A DNA stretch of 64,000 nt from Biomphalaria glabrata. Taxonomy: Eukaryota > Mollusca > Gastropoda > Planorbidae. The notes under the pieces were generated by a model, which made no database searches, had not been told where the DNA came from, and worked only from the letters and a program-made list of their open reading frames with translations. Shown here piece after piece: positions 37,859 through 51,800 of the stretch. Each line of letters starts with the position of its first letter. Position 1 is the first letter of the stretch. The DNA is taken from NCBI RefSeq assembly GCF_947242115.1, contig NC_074714.1, positions 38,140,323 through 38,204,322 of the forward strand, in the 5' to 3' direction. The position numbers and the translations under genes are program-made.

Positions 37859-39235
37859 ATGACATTCAAGTGTTATATCAATCTTATAATAACCATAACA
37901 TTCGAGTGTTATATTAATCTTATAATAACCATAACATTCGAGTGTTATATTAATCTTATAATAACCATAACATTCGAGTGTTATATTAATCTTATAATAA
38001 CCATAACATTCAAGTGTCATATCAATCTTATAATATCCATAACATTCGAGTGTCATATCAATCTTATAATAACCATAACATTCGAGTGTCATATCAATCT
38101 TATAATAACCATAACATTCAAGTGTCATATCAATCTTATAATAACCATAACATTCAAGTGTCATATCAATCTTATAATAACCATAACATTCGAGTGTTAT
38201 ATTAATCTTATAATAACCATAACATTCGAGTGTTATATTAATCTTATAATAACCATAACATTCAAGTGTTATATTAATCTTATAATAACCATAACATTCG
38301 AGTGTCATATCAATCTTATAATAACCATAACATTCGAGTGTTATATCAATCTTATAATAACCATAACATTCAAGAGCCATATCAATCTTATAATAACCAT
38401 AACATTCGAGTGTCATATCAATCTTATAATAACCATAACATTCGAGTGTTATATTAATCTTATAATAACCATAACATTCGAGTGTTATATTAATCTTATA
38501 ATAACCATAACATTCAAGTGTTATATCAATCTTATAATAACCATAACATTCGAGTGTTATATTAATCTTATAATAACCATAACATTCGAGTGTTATATTA
38601 ATCTTATAATAACCATAACATTCGAGTGTTATATTAATCTTATAATAACCATAACATTCAAGTGTCATATCAATCTTATAATATCCATAACATTCGAGTG
38701 TCATATCAATCTTATAATAACCATAACATTCGAGTGTCATATCAATCTTATAATAACCATAACATTCAAGTGTCATATCAATCTTATAATAACCATAACA
38801 TTCAAGTGTCATATCAATCTTATAATAACCATAACATTCGAGTGTTATATTAATCTTATAATAACCATAACATTCGAGTGTTATATTAATCTTATAATAA
38901 CCATAACATTCAAGTGTTATATTAATCTTATAATAACCATAACATTCGAGTGTCATATCAATCTTATAATAACCATAACATTCGAGTGTTATATCAATCT
39001 TATAATAACCATAACATTCAAGAGCCATATCAATCTTATAATAACCATAACATTCGAGTGTCATATCAATCTTATAATAACCATAACATTCGAGTGTTAT
39101 ATTAATCTTATAATAACCATAACATTCGAGTGTTATATTAATCTTATAATAACCATAACATTCAAGTGTCATATCATTCTTATAATAACTATAACAATCA
39201 AGTGTTATATCAATCTTATAATAACCATAATCAAG
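37859..39235. repeat. 36-bp minisatellite with 648-bp higher-order structure
   Basis: About 38 units of CATAACATTCGAGTGTTATA plus TTAATCTTATAATAAC. Variant units (GAGCCAT, TATCCAT) recur at a spacing of 648 bases (18 units), for example 38014 and 38662. It starts about 120 bases upstream of CDL3 coding exon 1. Long open frames exist on both strands (472 and 452 codons). Confidence 0.95.
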
Positions 39236-39299
39236 TGTCTAAATATGTCTAGTAACTTATATCTAAATATAATTTGATTCTTACAAAGTAAAAAACATA

Positions 39300-40651
39300 A
39301 AGAGTGATTTATTAAATCGAGATTTTCTAAACAATTTTAATTGTTTAATAATTATTTCCTTTAAAAGAACTCTTTCATTCTTGAAGTTAAAGATGCTTAC
39401 TCTTTCAAAATTTCATTACATTCAGACCGCGTAACTTGTATTGAACTGCGTCGGTCTGTCATTGATACTGATTCTTTTTTTTTTTTTTTAACACAGCTTA
39501 AATAGAACCGCATTGAAAAGCTGATATCACGAAATTGCGCTAAACAAAAACAAAGTGTAAAAAAAAATCTTCTAATCACATAGATATATTATTGTTAGTC
39601 TAGATCTATTACAAATTTAATTACATGACTGATACAAACTAATCAATACAGTTCCACTTAATATAAGGTGAGATTTTTTTAAAGGTATTTTTATATTCTA
39701 GTTGTTAATCTTATCTGGTTCTCATCTAAGACCAAGGTCAGATTAGAAATAATTTGAAGACCTCAGATGTAGTGTAATTAGACTCATTCATATACAATAA
39801 ATTGTACGAAATCAGTACTTTTTATTGGTAGGCTTTTTAAAAGAATTTTCAAAGTAGAACTTACATTTTTTTAAATTTTGAAGAACTTTTTATTTATGTA
39901 AACCAAATGTTTATTCACTATTTCTAAAAGTTTAAATAGCCAAAAAAAAACAAAAAAAAAACACAAAACAAATTCTTGCTGCATGGTCAAGAAGTGTAAA
40001 ATTTGTTCAGAAATTGTTCATAGTTCAATTTATCGTCCTATTTTCACGATCTAGACCTGTGAAACTCCAGATACACCCCACATGTGCTTACATTTCACAC
40101 GAAACGAAATGGTTGAGTTTGGATTTTTGAAGGCCACTTTCCTCAATTACTTTTGAAGTCCAACATTTCTGCGGCACATAATACGTATTTTAAAATAATC
40201 CTAGTTACATTGTAATGACCCTAAATAATTGTAATTGTCTCTAAAATTAAACTATTAATAATTAGTCTATTCGCTGTGTAAGTTTATGTACAGAAATTAG
40301 AGGAGCAATATAAATGATGAAATAATTATAGTCCAACCTGATTTAAAATAAAACACAAGACATGCTACACACACGGCTATAAAGACTACTTACCAGACTG
40401 AACGCAAAGTTATATGTGTATACAGAAAACACATTAGTATTAGTTGTCTAGGGAGTCTCTTGTACCTAAGTCCATCATGCACTTTATCTGTTTAGAGACA
40501 TTGTGTTCGATAAACTGGATGTACAGCAGCCAAGTCTTTCATTTTTTTTACAACTTATTACCCCATTCAAGAAAGTGATGGAGAGAGCGAAAAAAGAAGG
40601 AATGTTGGAAAGAGACATACATTAAGACTGAAAGAAGGAAAGCAAGAGAGA

Positions 40652-40684
<33 letters not shown>

Positions 40685-41554
40685 GGAGACAAAGAGGGGG
40701 GGGGGGGAAAGCGAGGGGCAATGAAACAACCAAATGACATTTGTGTATTGGGTTGATGTCAATAAATGCCACACTGTGTCATGTCGACAATCGTCCTGTA
40801 CGCCAACATAAAACTCACACATCTTTCTTTAAAACTTACACGTACACGTCGATGGAGGTTGTGGAAATCTATGCCCCAAACGGAGGGGATGTTGTGATTT
40901 ATTACTAAATCAATCACCAGGGATCAAATTCATACCAACTGAACCTACCAGCGTCATCCTCGACACGCGACATTGTGGGCGTGAGTTGGGCTATTGCTGA
41001 GGAGTGAAGGGGTGGGCAGATTTAAGGACTTAAAGAACGACTGTAGCAGTATACATATGTGACAGTGTCTTTGCAGTTAGCCTATTTAAAAAACTGTTTT
41101 TCTTTTTATTAATTTTATGAGACTTAACCGCTATTTTACATATTCAGGGGAGTTTAAATATGCAAGTTCCTCCCAGAGCTTGAACTACGGACCTACAACA
41201 AAACCGCTTAGCAGAGACAAATGCACCAGTTTAACATTCCATGCGACCCCTCTCCAAAATAGTATTTTTGTGTGATCGCAAGTGTTAACTGGTCAACCAG
41301 TGGTCATAGCGTCACATAGCCACACTCCTGTAACAATTTGAAAAGTCTGGCGGAACATGCACGCAAAAGGGCTCGCCAATGAATGGCTTGCTATAAATTG
41401 TTGGGCCTGAGCAAACAAGCCAACGTTAATGCGAAGTTTGAACTAATCACTGTTTTATCAGATCTTTCTTCTGTTATAACGGCTTCCCGCTGTAACACTT
41501 GTTATGGAGTGTGTGTGTTTCCTAAGTGATATTGAAAGGGAGTATTTATTGTTA

Positions 41555-41598
<44 letters not shown>

Positions 41599-41690
41599 AT
41601 TAATTGAATTGTCATCTTTAAGAATGATGCAATATAAGAGGCACTGTCGTCTGCTGTGTTAAGGACGCCAGACGACACCAGAATGCCAGA
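39300..41690. other. intergenic DNA upstream of CDL3
   Basis: AT-rich sequence with GA-rich microsatellites at 40640-40710 and 41560-41595. Apart from the possible UTR exon near 40840 no gene-like feature was seen. Confidence 0.4.
40840..40990 (-). promoter_or_regulatory. possible untranslated first exon of CDL3
   Basis: CDL3 coding exon 1 has an acceptor just before its ATG, so an upstream 5' UTR exon is expected. The best donor seen in this upstream interval is at 40840 (minus strand ACGT/GTAAGTTTT), preceded by about 150 bases of non-repetitive sequence. This is a guess from one splice signal. Confidence 0.2.
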
Positions 41691-41940
41691 ATGTAAGGAT
41701 GAATTTTTATTGCGAATTAGATTTCTTTAAATATCCGTTTATTTCATTTCATCTCAAGTTGAATGTGTCTACATTGTAATCAAAGTTATGTTTAGTTTTG
41801 TTCAGAAAGAAACTATTTCAAGTTTTATCCGTTAAAATATACTTCGCTTAGAGCGGTTTAGTTGTCTACCAGCATTTTGGTGCTACAAGCTAACGACCTT
41901 CAACACCAATCTCTGCTGTAACACTCTCTGCTGTAACACT
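41690..41940 (+). repeat. dispersed repeat R6
   Basis: Shares CATCT(C/T)AAGTT(G/C)AAT, CAGTTTTTGTTCA or a near form, AAAGAA, and the CTACAAGC(T/A)AACGACC-type end with 53780-53990. Confidence 0.5.
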
Positions 41941-42294
41941 TTCTACTGTAACACTCTCTGATGTAACACATGCTGATTGATATTGACTGTGTATTTTTTT
42001 GATGCATCTTTCTGGTATGACGCTTTCTAATAGACCTTTCTCTATCATCAATATGTATGCTTACATGGTCAAAAAGATTTGGTTACACTCACGGATGTGA
42101 CACTCTCTGCTAATAATAATATGTTTTATAGTCTAAAAAAAGTCTGTTGTTTAAATTTTTTAGCGAACGAACTATTTCTCTACACAATGGTTTATCTCCC
42201 CTTAGCTAAAGTACATTTCTTTATAAAGCAATTTAAACAAGGTTACAAAAGACAGTTTGTGTGGAAACACAAACTCAAAATCGGCCCCCGAAGT

Positions 42295-42470
42295 AAAATG
42301 TTTTACATAATTCGGATAATCCTTCAGAGTTGAAGATAGTTTACTTCCTAGTCCAAACCTCCCGCAGGACGACGGGGGATGGGAGCAGGCAGGGTTTGAA
42401 CCTTCGATCGTCGATAAATCCAAACGACAGTCCAGCGCGCAAACCGCACGACCAGTTGTCCACCCAGGTA
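42295..42470 (-). repeat. SINE family 2 with R4 at its side
   Basis: Minus strand: GGTCGTGCGGTTTGCGCGC ... TTCAAACCCTGCCTGCTCC, and the tail CTTCAACTCTGAAGGATTATC. An R4 block (42230-42290) abuts it. Confidence 0.75.
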
Positions 42471-42474
42471 GGCT

Positions 42475-42620
42475 TCAATATTTTCAGAAAGAAAATCCGA
42501 ATGAAATTATATCAAAGACAAATGAGAGATAAGAATGGAGAAAGAAGGTTAACAGATCTTGTGTAGTGCCCCAACAGTCCCGCAGATCAAAGGATACGTG
42601 AAAGTGAATGTAAAGTTAGA
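42475..42620 (+). mobile_element. LINE 3' tail (family LC)
   Basis: AAATTATATCAAAGACAAATG, AACAGATCTTGTGTAGTGC, CCAACAGTCC, then GTGAATGTAAAG and CTGGCCTAAC. The complement recurs at 56850-57010. Confidence 0.6.
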
Positions 42621-42624
42621 TGTG

Positions 42625-42845
42625 AACCTGGCCTAACTAGTTTGTGGTCTATAGGGCAGATGATGTAAAGTTCATCTGTTTTTGTGGCCTACGGTTAACG
42701 AGGGTGTCATGTAGCCAGCACAACGACCAACCGCCTTTGCTTTTCCCCAACTAATGTCAGGTACCCATTAGAGCTGGGTAGACTCAGAAGTTGAAAATCC
42801 CAGTCTTCACCAGGATTCGAACCCGGGACCCTCGGTTCGAACTAA
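42625..42845 (-). repeat. SINE family 1
   Basis: Minus strand with GGGTCCCGGGTTCGAATCC, CAGCTCTAATGGGTACC and GTGCTGGCTACATGACAC. Poly(A) of about 34 bases lies at 42893-42926 nearby. Confidence 0.8.
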
Positions 42846-42890
42846 ATAAGTTAATTGTTTTGAAAAAGCTCAATCTCATATTCGAATCCT

Positions 42891-42929
<39 letters not shown>

Positions 42930-43029
42930 ACTGTATAGAAAATATGTTCACGAAAATGTTGTTTATAAGATTACTATTCGTCTTAAATTAGGTCTAACAT
43001 ATAATGCATACTAATTAGCTTTTTCTTAT

Positions 43030-43430
43030 AAAAAACTGCTTGCATAATTAATTTTAAAAATTAGAATTTTCGCTTTCAGGAAAAAAAAAAGTAGCCGTTG
43101 CATCAGAACTTTGAATGGTCTAAAATATTGTGAAGTCGGATTTTCAATATCTCTTCTAGTTTACGAGATCTAAATGGGACGGACGGACAGACGGACAGAC
43201 TTTTCGCACAAAACTAATAGCGTCTTTTCCCCTTTCGGGGGCCGCTAAAAAATTACGACAAATCGCTGAACTAATTTTTTATTATTGATTCGTGTGTTGT
43301 CATCGACAATAAATAATTTTGCAAAGTTTCAACTTGATCCGAGAATGGAAGGTAGGTGCATTAACGTGTACTAGATTCGACCCAGACAGACAGACAGACA
43401 AAATTGTTAAGAGCTTTGTAAACAATATTT
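43030..43430. repeat. dispersed repeats R7 (minus) and R3 (plus), adjacent
   Basis: R7 (43030-43255) ends GGGACGGACGGACAGACGG, ACTAATAGCGTCTTTTCCCC, GGGGGCCGCTAAAAA; related copies at 46570-46650 and 56180-56440. R3 follows (43265-43430) with CAACTTGATCCGAGAATGG. Confidence 0.6.
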
Positions 43431-44868
43431 GTATTTTGTTGTGTGAAGACATATCATGAAAGTAAAAAGGCAAAGAGAAAACGCTAAATGGGTAAATTCT
43501 TTGTATTTGCTCCTGTAGACTGTAGACTAGTGCGCAGTTCATCTCAGATAAAAATTCAGTTCTCTGACCCTCTACTGCAAGAGAATGAGAACGCAGAAAA
43601 AAAAACAAATATTGAAATACGAACAGGGTTAGGGTTAATCTAAGTAAGGAAAAGGGTTAATTTAACAGATTGGATTGACAACAAAAATACTTTCAAAACA
43701 CCAAGAAAGTTTGTTTCAAATCATAAATAGTTTATTCATATCTCTTCCAATTGTAACAATCAAGAATAAATAACTAATTGTCAACACGTAACAGAATCAA
43801 CAAAACATTTTGCTTTCTGTGCAGTAGGTAATTCGGGAGTAGCCTAATTGAGACACGACATTGTTAAAATGAGACATAAAAAAATATAGTAAATGTTATA
43901 TTTACATATTTTTACAATACCTCTATTCAGCTCATAACTTCATGGAACCTGGATGGGTGCGTGGAACCTAGACACAGATCTCGAAAACGGCTCTAACGAT
44001 TTTCCTAGAACTTTGACAGCTGATGGAAAAAATATGATCCAGTTGGCCACACTGGAAAGACCGTTACCAATTGTTAAAGTTTAGAAAGAAATCAATTTAA
44101 ATTTGATTAGAGAACGAGAACATATTTCTGTTGAACAGACCGTGCGCGTTTGTTTTTTTTTTAGCACATGTTTGAATTATATTAATCAAGAACATTTTGC
44201 GCAACTTCTTCTCAATCTAGATCTAAAGGCCTATTGTTAGAATATTATAAAGTGCAGTAGATTTGTATATTCGCTTAACCAGGATTTTTTTTTCTAGGGG
44301 GTAGGGTGGGGGAAAGCAGCGGGGTAAAACATGTTCCTTTTTTTTTTTAAATCAAACATTCATTAATTATTAGCAAAATAATCGCTCTAGAAGTTGTATA
44401 AACGGGTACTGTGTTTTTTAAAAAGGTCTTTTTGTATATTTTTCTTGCTTGTTATTTTAAATCTACAATGACATGTTTTATTTTGACAATTCAAAACATT
44501 TTGTTGGACGCGCTTAAAACCATTTTTTTCCACTCATTATTGTCATACCATGAACCATTTATTTGGAAATGTTTTCTTTATCCAGTCGAGATGAAATGCC
44601 ATAAATTAGCTGGTGCTGCGTGACAACACATTTTATTACAGAAAGTTCAGAAAGATCACCGAATAAATTAGTGAATTCATAAAAATGTGTTATTTACCGT
44701 TAATACAGCTCTTAATTCCATCTATGGAAGGCGCTCAGGGGAACTAACTATTAATTCGTATTTTTTCTTATTATGAGCATCATTAACATCCCTTTGCATG
44801 GTTTAAACAGTCTTTCTTTATTATTTAAACATAAAGTAGGAACTTCTCTATATTGTCCTCTTACTATG
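43430..44868. other. AT-rich intergenic DNA, nothing recognised
   Basis: No splice-flanked open frame and no familiar repeat over 1.4 kb; short open frames here have homopolymer-rich, non-coding composition. Confidence 0.4.
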
Positions 44869-44975
44869 ATCTATAAAATACAGACGCTACTTCAAAAAAG
44901 AAGATTACTAATACCTACGCGTCAGGCATGTTAACCAATGATTAGATTCTGTAAAGTCATTGGTTTGTCGTATCC
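44868..44975 (-). mobile_element. LINE 3' end (family LA)
   Basis: ATACAGACGCTACTTCAAAA, AAGAAGATTAC, CCTACGCGTCAGGCATGTTA; matches 4265-4360. Very short. Confidence 0.65.
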
Positions 44976-45709
44976 CAAGACTCGACGAAAAAAGATCCAA
45001 CAATATGCCAATGTTTCTATTCTACTGTTCAGTTAACTGGAGACTCGTTCCTTATACCTATATACAACTAGAACTCATCATCAGCTCCAATTCTATTACT
45101 AGAAATACACCATAGAGGGCAATGATGATGACCAATGACACCTGGGGGTTGTTTCTAAACCAACTAATACGTGATCAAACTGAAAAAGAAACTGGCTTGG
45201 TCATCTAAAGAGTCAATTAACAAACTTACCTTAAGAAGTTTAGAGAACAATCCAGCCATTGCTCTAATTCATAACAATAAATAATAATAATAAAAAACAT
45301 TTCATCACAGTACAGTTGTACTTAATGTGAAGTATTTAAATGTTTGTATTGATTGATAAAGACAGTAGTAAATGACAACAAAAGACATTTTTATAGAAAC
45401 TCAAAAGAAACTCAGATTTAGCATAAAACATCAGCTACATATATACACCCAGTTAAGTAATTCAATTTGGAAGTAACAATAGATAATCTAAAAGTAACTT
45501 TTAATTTCGAAGCAACATCTAATTTAGAAATAACATGATTTTGAAGTAACATAATTTTGAAGTAACATATAACTTTAAAATAACAAATAAATCAGAAGTG
45601 ACATAATTTAGAATTAACATTTTCCAGAGCCAGCAATTTTTAAGGTAAAAGAATAGTTTATGATCATTTTTTAGAATGTCGAGGTAAGGAAAATATCGAA
45701 ATAATAACT

Positions 45710-45719
45710 TTTATTTATT
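45710..45719 (-). terminator. poly(A) signal of CDL4
   Basis: Two overlapping AATAAA hexamers on the minus strand, about 90 bases past the CDL4 stop. Position fits a short 3' UTR. Confidence 0.5.
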
Positions 45720-45807
45720 TATGATTTTTTTCCCATTTATACGAAAATTACATGTCCACACAAGATACCTCCGGTCTTTCCAAACATCTATAGTTGACAA
45801 CATTGAC

Positions 45808-48800
45808 CTAACAGCCCCATCTTTGTGCTTTCATCTCATTATTGGTCATCGGGTTCTTCATCCACTGTATCACTTGCTGTGGGGTAACCACCCAGACATC
45901 CGAGCGTTCTGTCTGCAGACTCTTCAACCAACTGACCAGAGCCGTGTAGGAGCTCGGGGACCGCAGGAACATTGAGCCGTGAGTAAAGAAAGGCATTGGG
46001 ATTTTAGCTTTGTTGAACAGGGCAAAGTTTTTGCTGGAGGGAAGAGAAATAGCGGAGCATAAAAATGTTTGCTAAGTGATCAGAAGTAGGGGATTGTAAG
46101 GAAATTACTTTGAATTCATGTTTACTCTTAATGGTTCCTTTCTTCAGAAACAATGCGGCAATATCTCCATGATCTATTCTCCCAACACAATCTCTAGTGT
46201 GATAGGCCTTGAGCTTGTATTTGTATGGTGGCTTCAGGAGATGTTTGAGTTTCTTCTACGTGTGTTTTAGACGTGTTTAAACTACTTATGAACAAGACCT
46301 ACACATGAACAAGATGCAAGAGCTAAGCCCAGACCGTTAGATACTTGAATAAAGTTTAATGTAATAAAATGTTGTCACCTTGAATTCCTAACACCAACTG
46401 ACTAATAATAACATACATAAATTAAAACTCACTAATCCGAGAAGCCACTAAATGTCGCATTCTAACTCCGTCAACTATGGTGCGTCTCTACACTAAGTGT
46501 CAAACATTAGCTTCTGATTATATTAATTGAAGAGTATGTCTAGAATTGCGCTGTCGACACATACAAACTCATTTTTAGCGGTCCTCGGGAATAGCCGCTA
46601 TTAGTTCTGTGTGGTTTGTCCGTCCGTCCGTTCGTCCCGTTTAGATTTCTATTCCTTTCTGTCCTTTGCCTTTGGTGGAACGTTATTCACTGACAGGCCT
46701 GACCATTCTTTGATGTTGTCTTCCCATCGCCTTCTCTGTCTTCCGCTTCATATTCTTCCTGGTACTGTTCTTTGAAGGAATGTCTAACCCTAGCCCTGAA
46801 GACCTTGTGACGTGGCCATAGAGTCTGAGTTTATGTTTTTTTGACAGAGGTTAGCAGGTCATCGTGGGTCAATTGCTGTATTAAATCCTGTTTCTAATCT
46901 CTTCATTCGTGATGCGATCTTTGTAAGTGACACCTAGTATTTAACTTTATCTTCATAACTATCAGTATATTAACTATGTAATAATAATAACATTAATAAA
47001 TCTCCGTATTCTGTGGTATCAGATCGTAAGTCGAACTAACAATACATTATCATCGTCAACACTTTCCATACTCACACGTCTCTTCTTTTTTTATATCGAC
47101 GGATAGAAAGTTATAGTCGTTCATAGTTTGTAGTTCATACTTTCTGATATTCTTTCTGAAAATATTGAAACCTGTATATTTTTACCTGTCATAGTGGACC
47201 ACTTCGGGGTCAATTCTTTGTTTGTTTTTCCACACAAACTGTCTTTGTGCCCTTGTTTATTTTCTTGCTTATGCATCTAGACCTTGTTCGCCTTTCTATA
47301 TTAGTTTTCATTTTTAATTTTGAGGTGTTGCCGCTATTGCGTATGCGATACATTAGACGATCAGCTGACAGATGGAGTTCTGATGAAACTCAACACCTCG
47401 TGGTAATGAATGGGTTCACAAGGTCATGAATTTTGTTCTTTATTCTGAATAAATTGAAATACATGCTCTCAGACCTGGTTGTTTAAGATTTCAAAATATT
47501 TTTTACGCTGACATTACATCATGTTTTAATTTGCCTACATTCTTTATTTTTGGACTTGATAAAAACGTCCCCTCTTTTTCTTTTTATATCAGTTATGGAA
47601 GTCTAACAGATATCTCAAAGTTATTAGAAGTCCATTAGGTCCATTAGGTCTCTTTTTCTTCTTCCTTATTTTCATTGGTTTGTTGGATCTTTCAGATGAC
47701 TAGACCAACATACTGCGCAGGGGTTTCCAGGTCAAGCTATTCTCCAAATACTTTTCTTTCTATAGGGGAGTTTTGAAACCAGTGTCTTTTTCGGTCCTCT
47801 TGACAAAGAATGCACTATTGAAGGACATGGTCCGCGTTCTCTGGTGACACCCCATCAGGGCAGATTTAGCTAGTTCCAATTTTTAAGCTTCCCTAATATA
47901 TGATTTCTGATTCTGTAGTATCCGGTTTTGAGGCTACAAAAAATGGTACTTACTTGTACAATGCTTCCCAGGCTGCTTGATTGGCCGTGTCCAACGTACC
48001 AGAAGCCAGTGAGCAAGTGTCCACCATACTGCAAGGGAATTCGTTTTCTCCCATCCAGGCGTTCATGACCACTTCCCACAGTCCAGGGTAAGATTTGGTC
48101 GGACATGGGGGATTGTTACATCTGAAAAAAGACATAGTGACGTATCAGAGTAGCCAGTGCTTTAGTGAAGTAGAGTACTCAGGTCAGTTTTAGTTCAATA
48201 TGGTACATATGTAGTGCTACTGAATCCTTTGTAAAATACCTAGAACTAGTACTTTTAACACATGCTTAAAATAAACGGGGAAAAAAAAACCTGCAATACA
48301 TATTTTTTTCTTTAAATCTGCTTTTATCTAGATCACAAAACAACACATCTATGTTTTATCTAGTAAATCACGAAACCAACTTCTATGTTTTATCTAGTAA
48401 ATAAAAAAAACCCAACTTCTATGTTTAAATATAGCAGGTCACAAACACTAACTTGTATGTTTTTATAGCAGATCTAAGTTGTGTATGTTGTTATAGTAGA
48501 CCACAACACTTTTACTTTTCAGGTATAACACAATTTTTGAGCTACTTACCTTTTGATGACGTAGTCTAAAGTAAATGGCCAGAGGGGAGTTTGACCTGTC
48601 CACAGCTCTACACTGGTCACTGATGTGTCGTACAGGAAGTTGTAGTCACGTAGAACGTCGTACTGGACATCGTGGGCTACCCTGAGATACGGAGCCCGGA
48701 AGCCGTTGATGGAATCCACTAGAGTCTTATTACCCAAGGCTTTGAACACTTCTTGTCGCAGTCCATCGATCTGAAAGGATCCAAGATCTATCATTTGGTG

Positions 48801-51800
48801 CTCAAATTTTGCACATCCAATTATCCAAAAGTACAAGCCCCATGATTTCATACGCGAAGAATATGCTGATTGATATATATTGGGGAAATTAACAATTTTT
48901 TTGGCGGATAACTGGTGTAGTGAATAAAGGAAGTGGGTGTGGTTGATGAGTGGTTAAGTGCTTGGCTTCCGAACCTGGGGTACTGAGTTCAAATCTTGGT
49001 GAAAAGTTGGATTTTGAATTTCTTAATTTTTAGGGCGCCCCTGAGTCTACCCAACCCTAATGGGTACCTCACTTTAGTTGAGGAAAGTAAAAGCGTTGTG
49101 CTGACCACATGACGCCCTGCGCGTTGACCGTGGGCCAAAGAAACAGATGACCTTAACATCCTCTGCTCTATACATCGCAAGGTCGGAAAGGGGAACTTTA
49201 CTTACTACAGAAAGTGTTGATAAATTTAAGCCCAAAGTATTTTCTTTAGGGGGGGGGGAGGGGCAACTGCGGTCTTTAAATTCGGGACATTTTGTATTTT
49301 GTTCTATCCCGATATGTCCGATATAGATGTTGCCTTTTAATACTTGAATCATGATGTCCAAATAGTTCCATATCTCTCTAAATAGTCCTCTTTTCTTTTC
49401 TAAAGTTTTTCTTTATGTTACCTTACATCGTCCCTATATTTCCCCATATTATATGAATTCATAAGAGCTTTTTGTAGAGAAAAATCTCAATCACACACAT
49501 TTTTAATTTCAAGCGAAGATTTACTTTTTCGAAAAGCGTCTAGATTTTTTCTTTATTTACCTCTGCTGCCATTTCAGGATAGTCCTTCTGACTGTCTCCC
49601 GTAGGTAGATTGTGATGTATTGTGTGTGACGCAATCTCATGTCCAGATTGCCACAACCTCAACACTTTACTGTAATCTGTGTTCTCATGGGACACATAGA
49701 AGGCGGACCTGTAAAGGAAAAAAATATTTCCTAACACAAACACTGGATATCTTACTGTGGCCCCCTTTTATTAAATTTAGGCTAAATATTTAATGAATAG
49801 AGTAATCTATTGTGAATAGATTCATTTCATAATCCAAAATAAATGGAAATGCAAAATAACCTGACACTATGCGGATTTAAAGGTCATAATAATAACAATT
49901 AATCAAGGAAAACTAAGTCTATAAATGTATTTGTTTTACAAGGGAACCCTTGGTTACTGCGTAGTTAACATTGTCTAGGAGAGGGCATTTGGTAGTCATT
50001 GTAAGGCCTGGTGTAACTCATTAATCAAATTTAAATTTCAGAAGATTTTCTGTTGTAGTTGGGTGAAGTAACGTCTGTATTATATAAGATATGACTTCTA
50101 TGGCGAAAGTTCCTATTTTAAGTTTGTTGAGTCGGGATGCGTGTCTCGTGAAGAAGGGCTGAGAAGATGGAATATAATGGATGTGTCACTTGGAGAAAGA
50201 AGAAGGGCTGAGAAGATGGAATATAATGGATGTGTCACTTGGAGAAAGAAGAAGGGCTGAGAAGATGGAATATAATGGATGTGTCACTTGGAGAAAGAAG
50301 AAGGGCTGAGAAGATGGAATATAATGGATGTGTCACTTGGAGAAAGAAGAAGGGCTGAGAAGATGGAATATAATGGATGTGTCACTTGGAGAAAGAAGAA
50401 GGGCTGAGAAGATGGAATATAATGGATGTGTCACTTGGAGAAAGAAGAAGGGCTGAGAAGATGGAATATAATGGATGTGTCACTTGGAGAAAGAAGAAGG
50501 GCTGAGAAGATGGAATATAATGGATGTGTCACTTGGAGAAAGAAGAAGGGCTGAGAAGATGGAATATAATGGATGTGTCACTTGGAGAAAGAAGAAGGGC
50601 TGAGAAGATGGAATATAATGGATGTGTCACTTGGAGAAAGAAGAAGGGCTGAGAAGATGGAATATAATGGATGTGTCACTTGGAGAAAGAAGAAGGGCTG
50701 AGAAGATGGAATATAATGGATGTGTCACTTGGAGAAAGAAGAAGGGCTGAGAAGATGGAATATAATGGATGTGTCACTTAGAGAAAGAAGAAGGGCTGAG
50801 AAGATGGAATTAGAAATGTGAATATTAAATGGGATTTAATTATTTATATAGTCGCCGCAATAGTCGGTGTATTGTTTCTTACTTTAGTTGTAAGTTATAG
50901 AGTCGCCTACGATTATATACCCCCCTATAGTCGTGTTTTATCTGTATAAACATTCCCTAAACAACTGCGTTTGTATTTTTCGTGTTTCATACATAAGGGC
51001 TATTAGAGCATGGAATGGGTTGCCTGAGCTAGCCAGGAAAACCATGACTTAGCAGAATGTAGGAATAATATGCATGATTAAATGCGTGACACGTAGGACG
51101 CAATCATCTTCTGTTTTGAAGTAACGTCTGTATTATATAAGATAAGAAGATAAGATTCCTTGATACTTTTAAGGTATTAAAACAACAAGGTAAAAAGAAT
51201 CCTATTTGTTTTGTTAAACTTTTTTCCCCCCTAATGCTGTTGAAAATTCGTATTTTTTTCTAGATGGAAAAACGTGCAACTTTTTCACTCCCCTTTCAGC
51301 AGTTCAAATGAATCTCTAGGGACAAAATCCATGTCAGGTTACTTAATATTCAGGAGTGTGGGACTTGAACATTCAAGATGGGCCCAGATGTAGTTAGTTC
51401 ATCAGAAACACGTATTGAATAATTTAACATTTCTTTTTAAGGGTTGAGGTCTAACTTGATTTCAAAGCCACCAATAATCCAAGAGATTTGAAGTACGATA
51501 GAGAGAGAGTGGAGGTAGATATGAATGATGCGCCCTAAAAAAAATTCATCTTACGTCACTGGCTAAAACTCTTGAAACACAAATGCTATTAAGAAAACCA
51601 AGCTCGTAGCACAAACACAAGGGGGGGGGGGCTTGCCATTTGGATAGACCTACGTTTACGTAATCTACCTTTACTTGTGGCCAGCTATTTACATGTTTAA
51701 TTATTTGATTACCTTTAATGGTAGAAGCCAAAGCTAACAGTTAATACAGTCCCTAAGAAATTTAGAATTAGTTTTTCGAAAACTTTATGAAACAAAATAT

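Noticed and set aside
37814-39277. Two open frames of 452 and 472 codons on opposite strands
   Set aside because: Both are generated by the 36-bp minisatellite; each is a 12-residue motif repeated with no other content.
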